A stretch of DNA of 64,000 nt from Actinomadura sp. J1-007 (lineage in GTDB: Bacteria; Actinomycetota; Actinomycetes; Streptosporangiales; Streptosporangiaceae), in NCBI RefSeq assembly GCF_009793335.1, contig NZ_WING01000001.1, positions 2,914,001-2,978,000 of the forward strand. The letters run 5' to 3'. Below are positions 16,968 through 25,423 of the stretch, piece by piece. Below the pieces are notes generated by a model. That model saw only the letters and a program-made list of their open reading frames with translations, had not been told where the DNA came from and did not search any database. Positions within the stretch are counted from its first letter, which is position 1. Each line of letters opens with the position of its first letter. The position numbers and the translations under genes were made by a program.

Positions 16968-17771
16968 ATGACCACGTACCGCATCGACGACCTGGCCCGC
17001 GCCGCCGAAACCAGCGTCCGGAACGTGCGCGCCTTCCAGGAGCGCGGCGTGCTCCCCCCGCCTCGGCTGCAAGGGCGGACGGGCCTGTACGACGACTCGC
17101 ACCTGGCCCGCATCCGGCTGATCGTCCAGCTCCAGGAGCGCGGCTACACGATCGCGACGATCGCCGACCTGATCTCGGCCTGGGAGCGCGGGCACGACCT
17201 CGGCGAGCTGATGGGACTGGAGAAGGTCCTCACCGACCCCTGGTCCGACGAGATCCCCGGCTACCTCACGCTCGCCGAGCTCAGCGAGCTGTTCTACCCG
17301 GGCCTGCCGCGGGAGAAGGTGTCCCCCGACGAGATCGCCGAGACGCTCCGCCGCGCCGAGTCGCTCGGCTTCGTCGAGCCCGCGGGCGACCGCTACCGGA
17401 TCCCGAGCCCGAAGCTGCTGAACGTGGGCGCCGAGTTGGTCGCCGCCGGAATCCCGCTGGCCACCGTCTTCGACATCGCGGGCCGCCTGTCCGGCGACTG
17501 CGACACGATCGCCCGGCGGTTCGTCCAGCTCACCGTGGACCACGCCGACCTCGACGCCGGCCCCGGCCGCTCCGAGCGCCAGGACCTGCCCGAGATCGCG
17601 CGGCTCATCACGCGGCTGCGGCCGCTCGCCCAGTCGGCCGTCCACGGGCTGCTGGCCCGGTCCATGCAGACCCAGGTCATGGCGACGTTCAGCGACCAGG
17701 TCGAGAACGTCGCCCGGCTCACCGCTCCCGCCGAATCGCCACGCCCGGAACGGACCGCCACGCCCGAATGA
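16968..17771 (+). CDS. MerR-family transcriptional regulator
   Basis: 267 residues. The N-terminal MerR winged helix is clear: MTTYRIDDLARAAETSVRNV, RAFQERGVLPPPRLQGRTGLY and then HLARIRLIVQLQERGYTIATI. The region after residue 110 is long for MerR (about 155 residues), has no metal-binding Cys and could form an effector domain with helices PKLLNVGAELVAAG and ARLITRLRPLAQSAVHGLLA. ATG 16968 was chosen because the MerR fold begins at once. It diverges from two SCP2 genes over a shared operator. The effector is unknown; a lipid-like ligand is possible from context (inference). Confidence 0.92.
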   Translation: MTTYRIDDLARAAETSVRNVRAFQERGVLPPPRLQGRTGLYDDSHLARIRLIVQLQERGYTIATIADLISAWERGHDLGELMGLEKVLTDPWSDEIPGYLTLAELSELFYPGLPREKVSPDEIAETLRRAESLGFVEPAGDRYRIPSPKLLNVGAELVAAGIPLATVFDIAGRLSGDCDTIARRFVQLTVDHADLDAGPGRSERQDLPEIARLITRLRPLAQSAVHGLLARSMQTQVMATFSDQVENVARLTAPAESPRPERTATPE

Positions 17772-17897
17772 CCGGTCCCCGGGCAGACCGGCGAACGTTA
17801 CGAAGTCGCTGCGAATCCGCCCAACCCGTCCCCGGAAGGGCGCGTCTCATCCGATGATCCGAATGATCACGCTGCGCCGTTGAGGAGAGGACGTTCC

Positions 17898-19691
17898 GTG
17901 AGCGACTGGCAGGTCTCGGGGTTCGACGAGGTGCGGGAGCTCGGCGCGGGCGCGCAGGGCCGGGTGGTGCTCGCGCGGCACGAGGGGTCGGGCTCGCCCG
18001 TCGCGATCAAGTACGTGGCGTCGGTCGCGGCCGGGCAGGTGGAGGGGCTGCGGCGCGAGGCGCGGCTGCTCGGGCAGGTCTCCGACCCGCACGTGGCGCG
18101 GCTGTACCGGCTGGTGGAGAGCGAGCACGGCGCGGCGATCGTGATGGAGGCCGTCGAGGGCGTGCCGCTCAAGCGGGTGCTGGCCGAGCACGGGCGGCTC
18201 ACCCCCGAGCAGGCGCTGACCGTGCTGAAGGGCTCGCTGCTCGGACTCGCGGCGGCGCACGGGGTCGGGGTGGTGCACCGCGACTACAAGCCGGCGAACG
18301 TCGTCGTCCGCGCCGACGGGCTGAGCAAGCTGATCGACTTCGGCATCGCGATCCCGGCGGGCGAGGGGAACCGGTCCGGGACGCCCGCGTACATGGCGCC
18401 CGAGCAGTGGCGCGGCGAGCCCGCCACCCCGGCCGCCGACGTGTACGCCGCCACGTGCGTGTTCTACGAGTGCCTCGCCGGGCGCCGCCCGTTCGGCGGG
18501 GACGCCGCGGCGCTGATGGCCGGGCACCTGAACGCGCCGCCGCCGGTCGAGGACGTGCCGGAGGCGGTGCGCGGCCTGCTGGCGCGGGGCATGGCGAAGG
18601 ACCCCGCGAGCCGTCCGGCGGGGGCGGCGGCGTTCGTCGGGGAGCTGGAGGCCGCCGCGACGGCGGCGTACGGGGCCGACTGGGAGACGCGCGGCATCCG
18701 CGCGCTCGCGGGGGCGGCGGTCGCGCTGGCGTCGCTGTTCCCCCTCGCGGCGGCCGGTCTCGCGCCCACCACCGCCGCCGCGACGACGGCCGCCGCGGGC
18801 ACGAGCGCCGCCGCGGCGGGCACGGGCGCCACGGCGGCGGGCGGGACGGGAGGCGGCGCCGCGTCCGGCGGGTTCCTGGCCGGGGTCGGCGGCAAGGTCG
18901 CGGTCGGCGTCGCGGGAACGGCCCTCGTCGCGGGCGGGGGAACGGCCGCCTACTCCGTCCAGCACGACTCCGGGCCCGCGAAGGCCCGTCCGGTCGCCGC
19001 CGTGATCGCGACGGAGAGCCGGCTGCTCAGCGGCGTTCCCGTGGCGGTGCGCTCGCAGTACGCGAAGATCACCGGGCTCCGCGACGGGGCGGTGCAGCAG
19101 AGCGCCAACCAGCAGCTCCGGGCGCCGGTCGACTGGACCGTCCAACGGCTGAGCAGCCAGACCGCCGAGGTCGAGACCCGTTCGATGTGCAAGGGGAACA
19201 ACAGCACCGTCGCCCTGACCGCGCGCATGGGCGTCAAGGGCCCGTCGCTCGTCTCGGCCGTCTACGCGAACAAGAGCACGCTGTGCTTCCCGGTGGACGG
19301 CGTGATGCCCGGCTGGGCCGTGACCGTCGATCTCAAGACCGGCCGCGCGCTCACCGCGGACGACGTCTTCAAGCCGGGCACGCTCACCGCGTCGGGCATC
19401 CGGACGCTGTGGGGCCGCCTGACCGTCCGGGGCGGCAGCATCTACGGGCCGACGGGCTGCCGTCGCGGCGAGTTCCCCGAACGCGCCGACTTCTTCCCGT
19501 CCAAGCCCCCCGCCGGCACCGCCGACACCGGGGAGAACCCGCCGTACGTGACCATCTTCCTGGACACGAACCAGTTCGAGCTGAACGTCTCGGAGGGCGG
19601 CAGCGAATGCCCGTACGACAAGCTCACCGCGCCGTACGCGAAGGTGCGGGACCTCCTCGTCCCGTCCCTGGCCGCGAAACTGCCGGTGTGA
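17898..19691 (+). CDS. Membrane Ser/Thr protein kinase with C-terminal extracytoplasmic domain
   Basis: 597 residues from GTG 17898 (GAGGAGAGG seven bases upstream). The kinase domain spans residues 5-260: Gly loop GAGAQGRVVLA, Lys in VAIKYV, catalytic loop HRDYKPANVVV, DFGIA and APEQW, so it should be active. A hydrophobic Ala-rich stretch (about 270-295), a low-complexity Ala/Thr/Gly linker and a second hydrophobic stretch (about 330-350) follow. The C-terminal ~240 residues carry paired Cys (SMCKGNN, STLCFP, TGCRRGE, SECPYD) and resemble the DUF3298/RsiV-like fold, a guess from pattern only. This would be an outside sensor coupled to a cytoplasmic kinase. Confidence 0.9.
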   Translation: MSDWQVSGFDEVRELGAGAQGRVVLARHEGSGSPVAIKYVASVAAGQVEGLRREARLLGQVSDPHVARLYRLVESEHGAAIVMEAVEGVPLKRVLAEHGRLTPEQALTVLKGSLLGLAAAHGVGVVHRDYKPANVVVRADGLSKLIDFGIAIPAGEGNRSGTPAYMAPEQWRGEPATPAADVYAATCVFYECLAGRRPFGGDAAALMAGHLNAPPPVEDVPEAVRGLLARGMAKDPASRPAGAAAFVGELEAAATAAYGADWETRGIRALAGAAVALASLFPLAAAGLAPTTAAATTAAAGTSAAAAGTGATAAGGTGGGAASGGFLAGVGGKVAVGVAGTALVAGGGTAAYSVQHDSGPAKARPVAAVIATESRLLSGVPVAVRSQYAKITGLRDGAVQQSANQQLRAPVDWTVQRLSSQTAEVETRSMCKGNNSTVALTARMGVKGPSLVSAVYANKSTLCFPVDGVMPGWAVTVDLKTGRALTADDVFKPGTLTASGIRTLWGRLTVRGGSIYGPTGCRRGEFPERADFFPSKPPAGTADTGENPPYVTIFLDTNQFELNVSEGGSECPYDKLTAPYAKVRDLLVPSLAAKLPV

Positions 19692-19770
19692 CCCGTTCCG
19701 CCGCCGGGGTCGCGTGCCGAATCAGCTCCGGCGGGGGTCGGTCCCGTCGGGGGTCGGTCCCGTCGGGGGG

Positions 19771-20250
19771 TCAGTCCCAGCCGTACACCGAGAACGCCTC
19801 GGAATCGCGGCGTACGCGGCGGATCGCGTCGGCGATGTAGTCCACCGTGCTGGCCGGAAGGTCGTCCGGATCGCTCCACCAGATCCCGGCGCATTTCTCC
19901 GGCTCGTTGTTGACCGGCTCGCCGTCCCAGCGGGCCGCGGCGAAGAAGAACCCCACCCGGTCCTCCTCGCCCGGCCCGCTGCGGTGGCTGACGTGCACGA
20001 ATCTCAGGTCATCCGGGCGCAGCCGGACGGCCACCTCCTCCTCGGCCTCGCGGATCGCCGCCGCGAGCACCGACTCGCCCCGCTCCAGATGGCCGGACGG
20101 GACGCCCGCACGCCCGTCGGCGTATCCGGTGTTCGCCCGTTCCATCAGCAGGACTCTCCCTTCGGCGTCCAGCAGCAGCACGTGGACGTCCACGATCGGC
20201 CGATGCCGCGCAGGATTCCGCGCCCCTCCAAGCACCCCACCTTGAGTCAT
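19771..20250 (-). CDS. Nudix hydrolase
   Basis: 159 residues. The Nudix box matches Gx5Ex7REUxEExGU from about residue 53: GHLERGESVLAAAI then REAEEEVAV, with Val in place of the final Gly. Nudix enzymes cleave nucleoside diphosphates linked to another group, and the substrate cannot be read from sequence. A GPGEEDRVGFFFAAARW strand after the box and the C-terminal helix are typical. The N-terminus (MTQGGVLGGARNPARHRP) is slightly extended, so a later start cannot be excluded. It is downstream of, and convergent with, the kinase gene. Confidence 0.92.
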   Translation of the reverse strand: MTQGGVLGGARNPARHRPIVDVHVLLLDAEGRVLLMERANTGYADGRAGVPSGHLERGESVLAAAIREAEEEVAVRLRPDDLRFVHVSHRSGPGEEDRVGFFFAAARWDGEPVNNEPEKCAGIWWSDPDDLPASTVDYIADAIRRVRRDSEAFSVYGWD

Positions 20251-20274
20251 TCGGTGACTATGACACGCCGGGCG

Positions 20275-20694
20275 TCACGCCGGGCCCCGGAGCAGAACGG
20301 TCAGCCGCTCCATCAGCGCGATCGCCTCGTCCACCTCCTCGGTCACTGCGGCGAGCGCGGGCCGTACAGAGGCGTCGCGAACGGTCGCCGCACGCGGGGA
20401 CTCCTCGGGGCAGGGCCTGAGCAGCGTGCGGCGCCGGTCGGCCGGATCGGCCTCGGCGACGACCGCCCCGGCGGCGCGCAACCGGGCGACGCAGTTGGAC
20501 ACCTGGCTCTGCACGAGGTCGGTGCGCTTGGCGATCTCGGTGACGGTGGTGCCGGGATGCTCGCGGACGTCCGCGGCGACGATCAGGACGGTACGGGTGC
20601 TGGTGGGGTGCTCGCCGACGCCCTCGGTGGGGATCGCGGCCTCGGCGATCTTCTGGAGGCGGTGCCCCAGCAGGAACAGCTCGGTGACGTTCAC
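20275..20694 (-). CDS. MarR-family regulator of the adjacent MFS pump
   Basis: About 139 residues from GTG 20694; TTG 20703 would add three residues. The HTH reads TTVTEIAKRTDLVQSQVSNCVARL and the wing ADPADRRRTLLRPCP. It is divergent from an MFS drug transporter, with a long symmetrical dyad between the two (20706-20754). This is the classic layout of a repressor controlling itself and its pump. The inducing compound is unknown. Confidence 0.88.
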   Translation of the reverse strand: MNVTELFLLGHRLQKIAEAAIPTEGVGEHPTSTRTVLIVAADVREHPGTTVTEIAKRTDLVQSQVSNCVARLRAAGAVVAEADPADRRRTLLRPCPEESPRAATVRDASVRPALAAVTEEVDEAIALMERLTVLLRGPA

Positions 20695-20705
20695 GCGCCC
20701 CAACT

Positions 20706-20754
20706 TACATCGATTTTAGATGCATCTTGTCTTGATGCATCTAAATCAGATGTA
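20706..20754. promoter_or_regulatory. 49-bp dyad operator between marR and MFS gene
   Basis: Inner perfect arms TTTAGATGCATC (20715-20726) and GATGCATCTAAA (20734-20745) with a 7-base spacer. Outer perfect arms TACATC (20706-20711) and GATGTA (20749-20754) share the same centre (20730). The symmetry is unusually long for one MarR dimer and offers two sites per arm. The AT-rich stretch probably also contains both promoters. Confidence 0.85.
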
Positions 20755-20767
20755 TATGTTCTGGGCC

Positions 20768-22150
20768 ATGACCACGCCGCGCGGCAACCCCTGGGCCGTC
20801 CTCGCCACGCTGTCCCTCGGGTTCTTCATGACCCTGCTCGACCTGACGATCGTCAACATCGCCGTCCCGGACGTGATGCGCTCCCTGCACACCGGCCTCG
20901 ACCAGGTGATGTGGACCGTCAGCGGCTACGCCCTCGTCCTCGCCGCCCTGCTGGTGACGTCCTCGCGGCTCGGCGACCTGAAGGGCCGGCGCGCCCTCTT
21001 CGCCGCCGGCGTCGCGGTGTTCACCCTCGCCAGCGCCGCCTGCGGCCTCGCGACCGGCCCCGCGACGCTGATCGCCGCCCGCGCCGTCCAGGGCCTCGGG
21101 GCGGCGCTGCTGACCCCGCAGACCATGGCGCTGATCGTGACCACCTTCCCCGCCGGACGGCGCGGCGCCGCCCTCGGCGTCTGGGGCTCGGTCGCGGGCG
21201 TGGCGACCCTTTCCGGGCCCACCCTCGGCGGGTTCCTGGTCAGCACGGCCGGGTGGCGCTGGGTGTTCTTCATCAACGTCCCGATCGGCCTGCTCGTCCT
21301 CGCGATGACGTTCCTGCTGATCCCGGACGTCCGGCCCGCCCGCGCCGGCCGCCTGGACCTCCCCGGCGTCCTGCTCTCCACCGCCGCCCTGACCTGCCTC
21401 ACGTTCGCCCTGATGGAAGGCGACCGCTACTCCTGGAACGCGTGGATCTGGGTGCTCGGGGCCACCGGCCCGCTCCTCGGCGCGGCGTTCCTGCGCCACC
21501 AGGCCCGCCGCCAGAACGCCGACCCGCTCGTCCCGTTCGCCCTCTTCCGCGACCGCGGCTTCGCCGTCATGACCGCCCTGATCGGCGCGATCGGCGCCGC
21601 CCTGGTCGCCGCCGTCCTCCCGCTCAGCCTCTACCTCCAGCAGGACCTCGGCCTCAGCGCGATGCGCGCCGGACTCGCCCTGGCCCCGTCCCCGCTGGTC
21701 TCCCTGCTGGTCTCCCCGTTCGCCGGCCGCCTCAGCGACCGCGTCGGAGGCCGCCGCGTCCTCCTCGCCGGCCTGCTCTCCTACACGCTCGGCCTCGCGG
21801 CCACGGCGCTCCTCACGACCCCGACCGCCCACGCCGCCACGTTCGTCCTCCCGCTCATGCTGATGGGCCTCGGCACCGGCTGCGTGATCGCCCCGCTCTC
21901 CTCCGAGGCCATGCGCAACGTCCCCCCGCCCCTGGCCGGAGCCGCCTCCGGCATCAACAACACCGTCCGCCAGCTCGGCTCGGTCCTGGGCACCGCCGCC
22001 GCCACCGCCCTGATGGCCGTCGGTTCCCCCCTGACCGGCATCCACCTGGCCCTGACGTTCCCCATAGCGGCCCTGACCCTCGCAGCCCTGACCGTCCTCC
22101 TCACCCGCAACGGCACCCCACCCGCGGTCAACGCGCGGAAGGCGTCCTGA
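20768..22150 (+). CDS. MFS drug-efflux transporter, DHA2 type
   Basis: 460 residues from ATG 20768. Upstream in-frame Met codons at 20720-20756 lie inside the operator and are less likely. The first helix carries the DHA2 signature LDLTIVNIAVPDV, followed by DLKGRRALFAAG (motif A) and ARAVQGLGAALLTPQTMALI. About 14 hydrophobic segments are visible. Such pumps use the proton gradient to expel drugs. No clear Shine-Dalgarno precedes the start, so translation may be nearly leaderless. It is controlled in all likelihood by the divergent MarR. Confidence 0.93.
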   Translation: MTTPRGNPWAVLATLSLGFFMTLLDLTIVNIAVPDVMRSLHTGLDQVMWTVSGYALVLAALLVTSSRLGDLKGRRALFAAGVAVFTLASAACGLATGPATLIAARAVQGLGAALLTPQTMALIVTTFPAGRRGAALGVWGSVAGVATLSGPTLGGFLVSTAGWRWVFFINVPIGLLVLAMTFLLIPDVRPARAGRLDLPGVLLSTAALTCLTFALMEGDRYSWNAWIWVLGATGPLLGAAFLRHQARRQNADPLVPFALFRDRGFAVMTALIGAIGAALVAAVLPLSLYLQQDLGLSAMRAGLALAPSPLVSLLVSPFAGRLSDRVGGRRVLLAGLLSYTLGLAATALLTTPTAHAATFVLPLMLMGLGTGCVIAPLSSEAMRNVPPPLAGAASGINNTVRQLGSVLGTAAATALMAVGSPLTGIHLALTFPIAALTLAALTVLLTRNGTPPAVNARKAS

Positions 22151-22270
22151 AGGCTTCGCCGCGCTCTGGTTGCTTAAGGGGGGTTACAGGTTTCGTGTTG
22201 GCTGTTACAGCAGGTCGTGATCGGGTAGCCGGGTCCAAGAGGGAACGCGACGGTGAACGAGGGAGCCAGG

Positions 22271-22462
22271 ATGACCACTCCGGAAGAGAACGCCCCCAAG
22301 ACCGAGAAGACCGATCAGGTCTTGGGGCGGGAGGACGGCCGGGACCGCCGGAAGGGCAAGGGCGGCAGGCCGGACGGCGGGGAGCGCACCGCGGTCGGGG
22401 CCGCCCTGCAAGAGGCGATGGACGAGTCCGGCCAGGACCGCGACGACCTCACCGGACGGTGA
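22271..22462 (+). CDS. Small hydrophilic hypothetical protein
   Basis: 63 residues from ATG 22271, with GAGGGAG well placed upstream; GTG 22253 is an alternative start. The protein is highly charged (MTTPEENAPKTEKTDQVLG, then basic Arg/Lys/Gly, then acidic EAMDESGQDRDDLTGR). It is probably disordered, has no Cys and has no membrane helix. It lies 44 bases before the MBL-fold gene on the same strand and may be co-transcribed with it. Function unknown. Confidence 0.55.
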   Translation: MTTPEENAPKTEKTDQVLGREDGRDRRKGKGGRPDGGERTAVGAALQEAMDESGQDRDDLTGR

Positions 22463-22505
22463 GCGCGTCCTTCGGGCGGCGGGCCGGGCCCGGCGTGGAG
22501 GGGCC

Positions 22506-23315
22506 GTGGCGGACGGGGTGACGCCGCCCGACGGCTCGGTGACGTTCGTCGGCAACGCCACCGTGATCATCAGGTACGGCGGCTTCACGCTCCTGACCGA
22601 TCCGAACTTCCTGCACAAGGGCCAGCACGCCTACCTGGGCTACGGGCTGCGCAGCAGGCGGTTGAAGGAGCCGGCGCTGTCGGTGGAGCAGTTGCCCGAC
22701 CTCGACGCGGTCGTGCTCTCCCACCTGCACGACGACCACTGGGACCGGGTGGCCGAACGGGGCCTGGACCGGGCGCTGCCCGTCCTGACGACCGAGGCCG
22801 CCGCGCGCGCCCTGGACAAGCGGGGGTTCCGCGGAGCGCGGGCGCTGCGCACCTGGCAGCACACGGAGATCACCAAGGACGGGCGCCGGCTGCGCCTGAC
22901 CGCGATGCCGGGCCGCCACGGACCCGGGCCGCTCCGCCATCTGCTGCCGCCGGTCATGGGGTCGCTGCTGGAGTTCGGCCCCCGGGACGCCGAACCCGAG
23001 TTCCGCCTCTACATCAGCGGCGACACCCTCATGTACGAGGGTCTCGCGGAGGTCGCGCGACGGCACCCCGAGATCGACACCGGGATCGTGCACCTGGGCG
23101 GCACCAGGCTGCTGGGTGTGCTGACGGTCACCATGGACGGACGGCAGGGCGCACGGTGGATGGAGACGATCCCGTGCCGCTCCGTTCTGCCCGTGCACTA
23201 CGACGACTACACCGTTCAGAAGTCGCCCCTGTCCGCCTTCCGGACCGAGGTGGAACGGCGCGGTATGAGCGCCCGCCTCCGGCACATCGACCGAGGCCAG
23301 ACCCTGACCCTCTGA
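22506..23315 (+). CDS. MBL-fold metal-dependent hydrolase
   Basis: 269 residues from GTG 22506 with GGAG upstream. The metal site SHLHDDHWD (residues 72-80) gives HxHxDH, with further ligands likely at MPGRHG, SGDT and HYDDY. The overall pattern resembles the UlaG/NAPE-PLD-like branch of the beta-lactamase fold (VTFVGNATVIIRYGG, TDPNF). Substrates in this branch range from phosphodiesters to lactones, so only the fold is assigned. There is no signal peptide. Confidence 0.9.
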   Translation: MADGVTPPDGSVTFVGNATVIIRYGGFTLLTDPNFLHKGQHAYLGYGLRSRRLKEPALSVEQLPDLDAVVLSHLHDDHWDRVAERGLDRALPVLTTEAAARALDKRGFRGARALRTWQHTEITKDGRRLRLTAMPGRHGPGPLRHLLPPVMGSLLEFGPRDAEPEFRLYISGDTLMYEGLAEVARRHPEIDTGIVHLGGTRLLGVLTVTMDGRQGARWMETIPCRSVLPVHYDDYTVQKSPLSAFRTEVERRGMSARLRHIDRGQTLTL

Positions 23316-23722
23316 GCGCCGGGCCCAGGGCAGGCGCGAGCTGGGAGCGGGTACGGGGCGTTCGGGGGCTCTAGGCAGGAGCGCGTCGGCGCAGCAAGCT
23401 GGAGGGCACGCACCCCTCTCGCGCGGGCCGGCGCGGAAGCGGTGCGTGCCGGGACGGCGCGTCCCCATGGAAAGGGGTCGAGCGAAACCAGCACGCGCGC
23501 TGCCCCAGGCCGGCGTGCTCGGGAGCACCGGGGCGGTTCCTCCCCGGCACCGGTCCGGGAGGCGTCACCCACCTGGCGCCGTTTCCCGGACCCCGAGCAC
23601 GCCGGTCCGTCGCGCTGGCCCATCCCCTGCAGAACGCACTTCAATCCGCGAGCACACCGGCAATCCGCGCTGAACGCGAGAAACCGCGTCCCACCTGGGC
23701 GGGCTCGTACGCGAACGGTGGG
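23316..23722. other. Intergenic stretch with no gene seen
   Basis: About 400 bases between the MBL gene and the convergent tetR gene. Open frames here lack ribosome-binding sites and protein-like composition on both strands. I saw no tRNA, repeat array or strong terminator. Confidence 0.6.
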
Positions 23723-24364
23723 TCAGGTGGGCAGGGCCGCGGTGACGCGGCGGCGGATCGCGTCCAGGTCGACGTCTTCGGACAGGGACGTGTCGCTCGG
23801 CATGACCTTGGTGGCGCTGTCGACGTTGAGCAGCGTGCGGAACAGGCGCGGCAGGACGGCGCGGGCGAGCAGGTCCTCCCCGAGCGCCGCGGCGGCGGCC
23901 TGGTCCATGCCGTACCGGTCGGCCAGGTAGGCGGCGAGGCGTTCGTAGGTGGCGGCGAACATGGCGTCGAAGTACGCGCTCGAACTGCCGGGCAGGCGTT
24001 CGGCCTCGGCGATGCTCAGGCGGCAGGTGCGCACCTGGGGCTCCCAGACCATCAGTTCGAGGAACCGCCCGCAGAACAGCACCACCGCCTCAGCGGGGTC
24101 GCCGGCGTACGCGTCGGGGGTCTTCAACTTGTTGAGGTAGAGCTCGCCGACGAGGTCCAGCACCGCGAGGAAGAGCTTGTCCTTGCTCTCGAAGTGCGCG
24201 TACAGCGACCGCTTGGACGTCTTGGCGCGCACCGCGACGCTGTCCATCGACGCCCGTTCGTACCCGGTCTCCAGGAACACGTCCTTGGCCGCGAACAGGA
24301 TGTGGCGCCGCAGTTCCTCCCCGCGCCGCTGCTCACCCCGCCGCGGTCCGCCCTGCTGGCTCAT
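23723..24364 (-). CDS. TetR-family transcriptional regulator
   Basis: 213 residues. The TetR HTH is ILFAAKDVFLETGYERASMDSVAVRAKTSKRSLYAHFESKDKLF, a close match to the family. The C-terminal ligand domain has FCGRFLELMVWEPQVRTCRL, a layout common in TetR_C regulators. It is divergent from an NmrA-like oxidoreductase gene, with a GTAAAC-N11-GTTTAC dyad between them, so that gene is its probable target. Confidence 0.93.
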   Translation of the reverse strand: MSQQGGPRRGEQRRGEELRRHILFAAKDVFLETGYERASMDSVAVRAKTSKRSLYAHFESKDKLFLAVLDLVGELYLNKLKTPDAYAGDPAEAVVLFCGRFLELMVWEPQVRTCRLSIAEAERLPGSSSAYFDAMFAATYERLAAYLADRYGMDQAAAAALGEDLLARAVLPRLFRTLLNVDSATKVMPSDTSLSEDVDLDAIRRRVTAALPT

Positions 24365-24383
24365 TCGACTTGCATCTCCACAT

Positions 24384-24406
24384 GTAAACGGTACGGTTGA
24401 GTTTAC
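24384..24406. promoter_or_regulatory. TetR operator candidate
   Basis: Inverted repeat GTAAAC (24384-24389) and GTTTAC (24401-24406) with an 11-base spacer, lying between divergent tetR and the NmrA-like gene. It is AT-rich compared with its surroundings. Confidence 0.65.
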
Positions 24407-24447
24407 TAATTGGGGACGCCGCGTCCCCCGCCGCTGGAGGGCACCAC

Positions 24448-25341
24448 ATGATCGTCATCACCGCACCTACCGGAAACATCGGGCGCCGGGTCCTCGACCA
24501 CGTGCTCGCGGGCGACCGGCCGGTCCGCGTCGTCGTGCGCGACCCGGCGAGGCTGCCCGCCGGCGTCCGCGAACGGGCCGAGGTCGTCCAGGGCTCGCAC
24601 GGCGACCCGGAGGTCGCCGCCCGCGCCTTCGACGGCGCCGACGCCCTGTTCTGGCTGCTCCCGACCGACCACCACGCCGCCAGCGTAGACGAGGCGTACG
24701 TCGGGTTCTCCCGTCCCGCGGTCGAGGCCATCCGCGACCGCGGCGTCAAGCGCGTCGTGGACGTCAGCGCCCTCGGGCGCGGCACCGCGCACGCGGACCG
24801 GGCCGGGTACGTGACCGGCTCGCTGGCCATGGACGACCTGATCGCGGGCACCGGCGCGGCGTTCCGCGCGCTCGCCGCGGGCTCGTTCATGGACAACCTG
24901 CTGCGCCAGGCCCGGTTGATCAAGGAGCAGGGCGCGTTCACGGGCACCCTCGCCCCCGGCCTCGCGCTGCCCGCCGTGGCCGCGCGCGACATCGCCGCGG
25001 TCGCCGCGCGCCTGCTGCTCGACACGTCCTGGTCCGGCCAGGAGGAGGTGCCGCTGCTCGGCCCCGAGGACCTGTCCGGCGCCGACATGGCCGCCGTCGT
25101 CTCCGACGTGCTCGGCACGCCCGTCGAGTACCGGCGGATCCCCGGTGAGGCGCTGGTCGACCAGCTCACCGGCTCGGGCGCGTCCGGCGCCATGGCCCAG
25201 GGCATGCTCGACATGATGATCGCCAAGGACGGCGGCCTCGACCACGGCATCGCCCGTACGCCGCGGCACGCGATCGACACCCCCACCACGTTCCGGCAGT
25301 GGTGCGAGGACACCCTCAAGCCCGCCGTCGCCGCCGCCTGA
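24448..25341 (+). CDS. NmrA-like NAD(P)-binding oxidoreductase
   Basis: 297 residues from ATG 24448 (GGAGGG six bases upstream). The N-terminal Rossmann motif MIVITAPTGNIGRRVLDHVL is the atypical SDR/NmrA form GxxGxxG. GSHGDPEVAARAFDGADALFWL follows as expected. The Tyr-xxx-Lys catalytic pair of classical SDRs is not evident, so it may be a redox sensor or a reductase of the NmrA/QOR2 kind. It is divergent from a TetR regulator. Substrate unknown. Confidence 0.9.
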   Translation: MIVITAPTGNIGRRVLDHVLAGDRPVRVVVRDPARLPAGVRERAEVVQGSHGDPEVAARAFDGADALFWLLPTDHHAASVDEAYVGFSRPAVEAIRDRGVKRVVDVSALGRGTAHADRAGYVTGSLAMDDLIAGTGAAFRALAAGSFMDNLLRQARLIKEQGAFTGTLAPGLALPAVAARDIAAVAARLLLDTSWSGQEEVPLLGPEDLSGADMAAVVSDVLGTPVEYRRIPGEALVDQLTGSGASGAMAQGMLDMMIAKDGGLDHGIARTPRHAIDTPTTFRQWCEDTLKPAVAAA

Positions 25342-25366
25342 CAGACGCACGCGTCCCGCGCCTCGT

Positions 25367-25415
25367 CCCTCGTGCCGTGCCCGGTCGTGCGGGCGGGCAC
25401 GGCACGGCACGAGGG
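25367..25415. terminator. Terminator between convergent genes
   Basis: CCCTCGTGCCGTGCCCG (25367-25383) pairs with CGGGCACGGCAC (from 25394) and then GAGGG, with a five-base GGCAC insertion bulging the 3' arm. It lies between the NmrA-like gene and the DUF1579-like gene and can serve both. Confidence 0.7.
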
Positions 25416-25423
25416 TACGGAGG

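Noticed and set aside
18720..18960. Ala/Thr/Gly repeat region in the kinase gene as a possible insertion
   Set aside because: It stays in frame and matches a linker between hydrophobic segments. Such linkers are common in actinomycete kinases.
23316..23722. Small ORFs in the gap before tetR
   Set aside because: No ribosome-binding sites, and mixed low-complexity composition in all frames.
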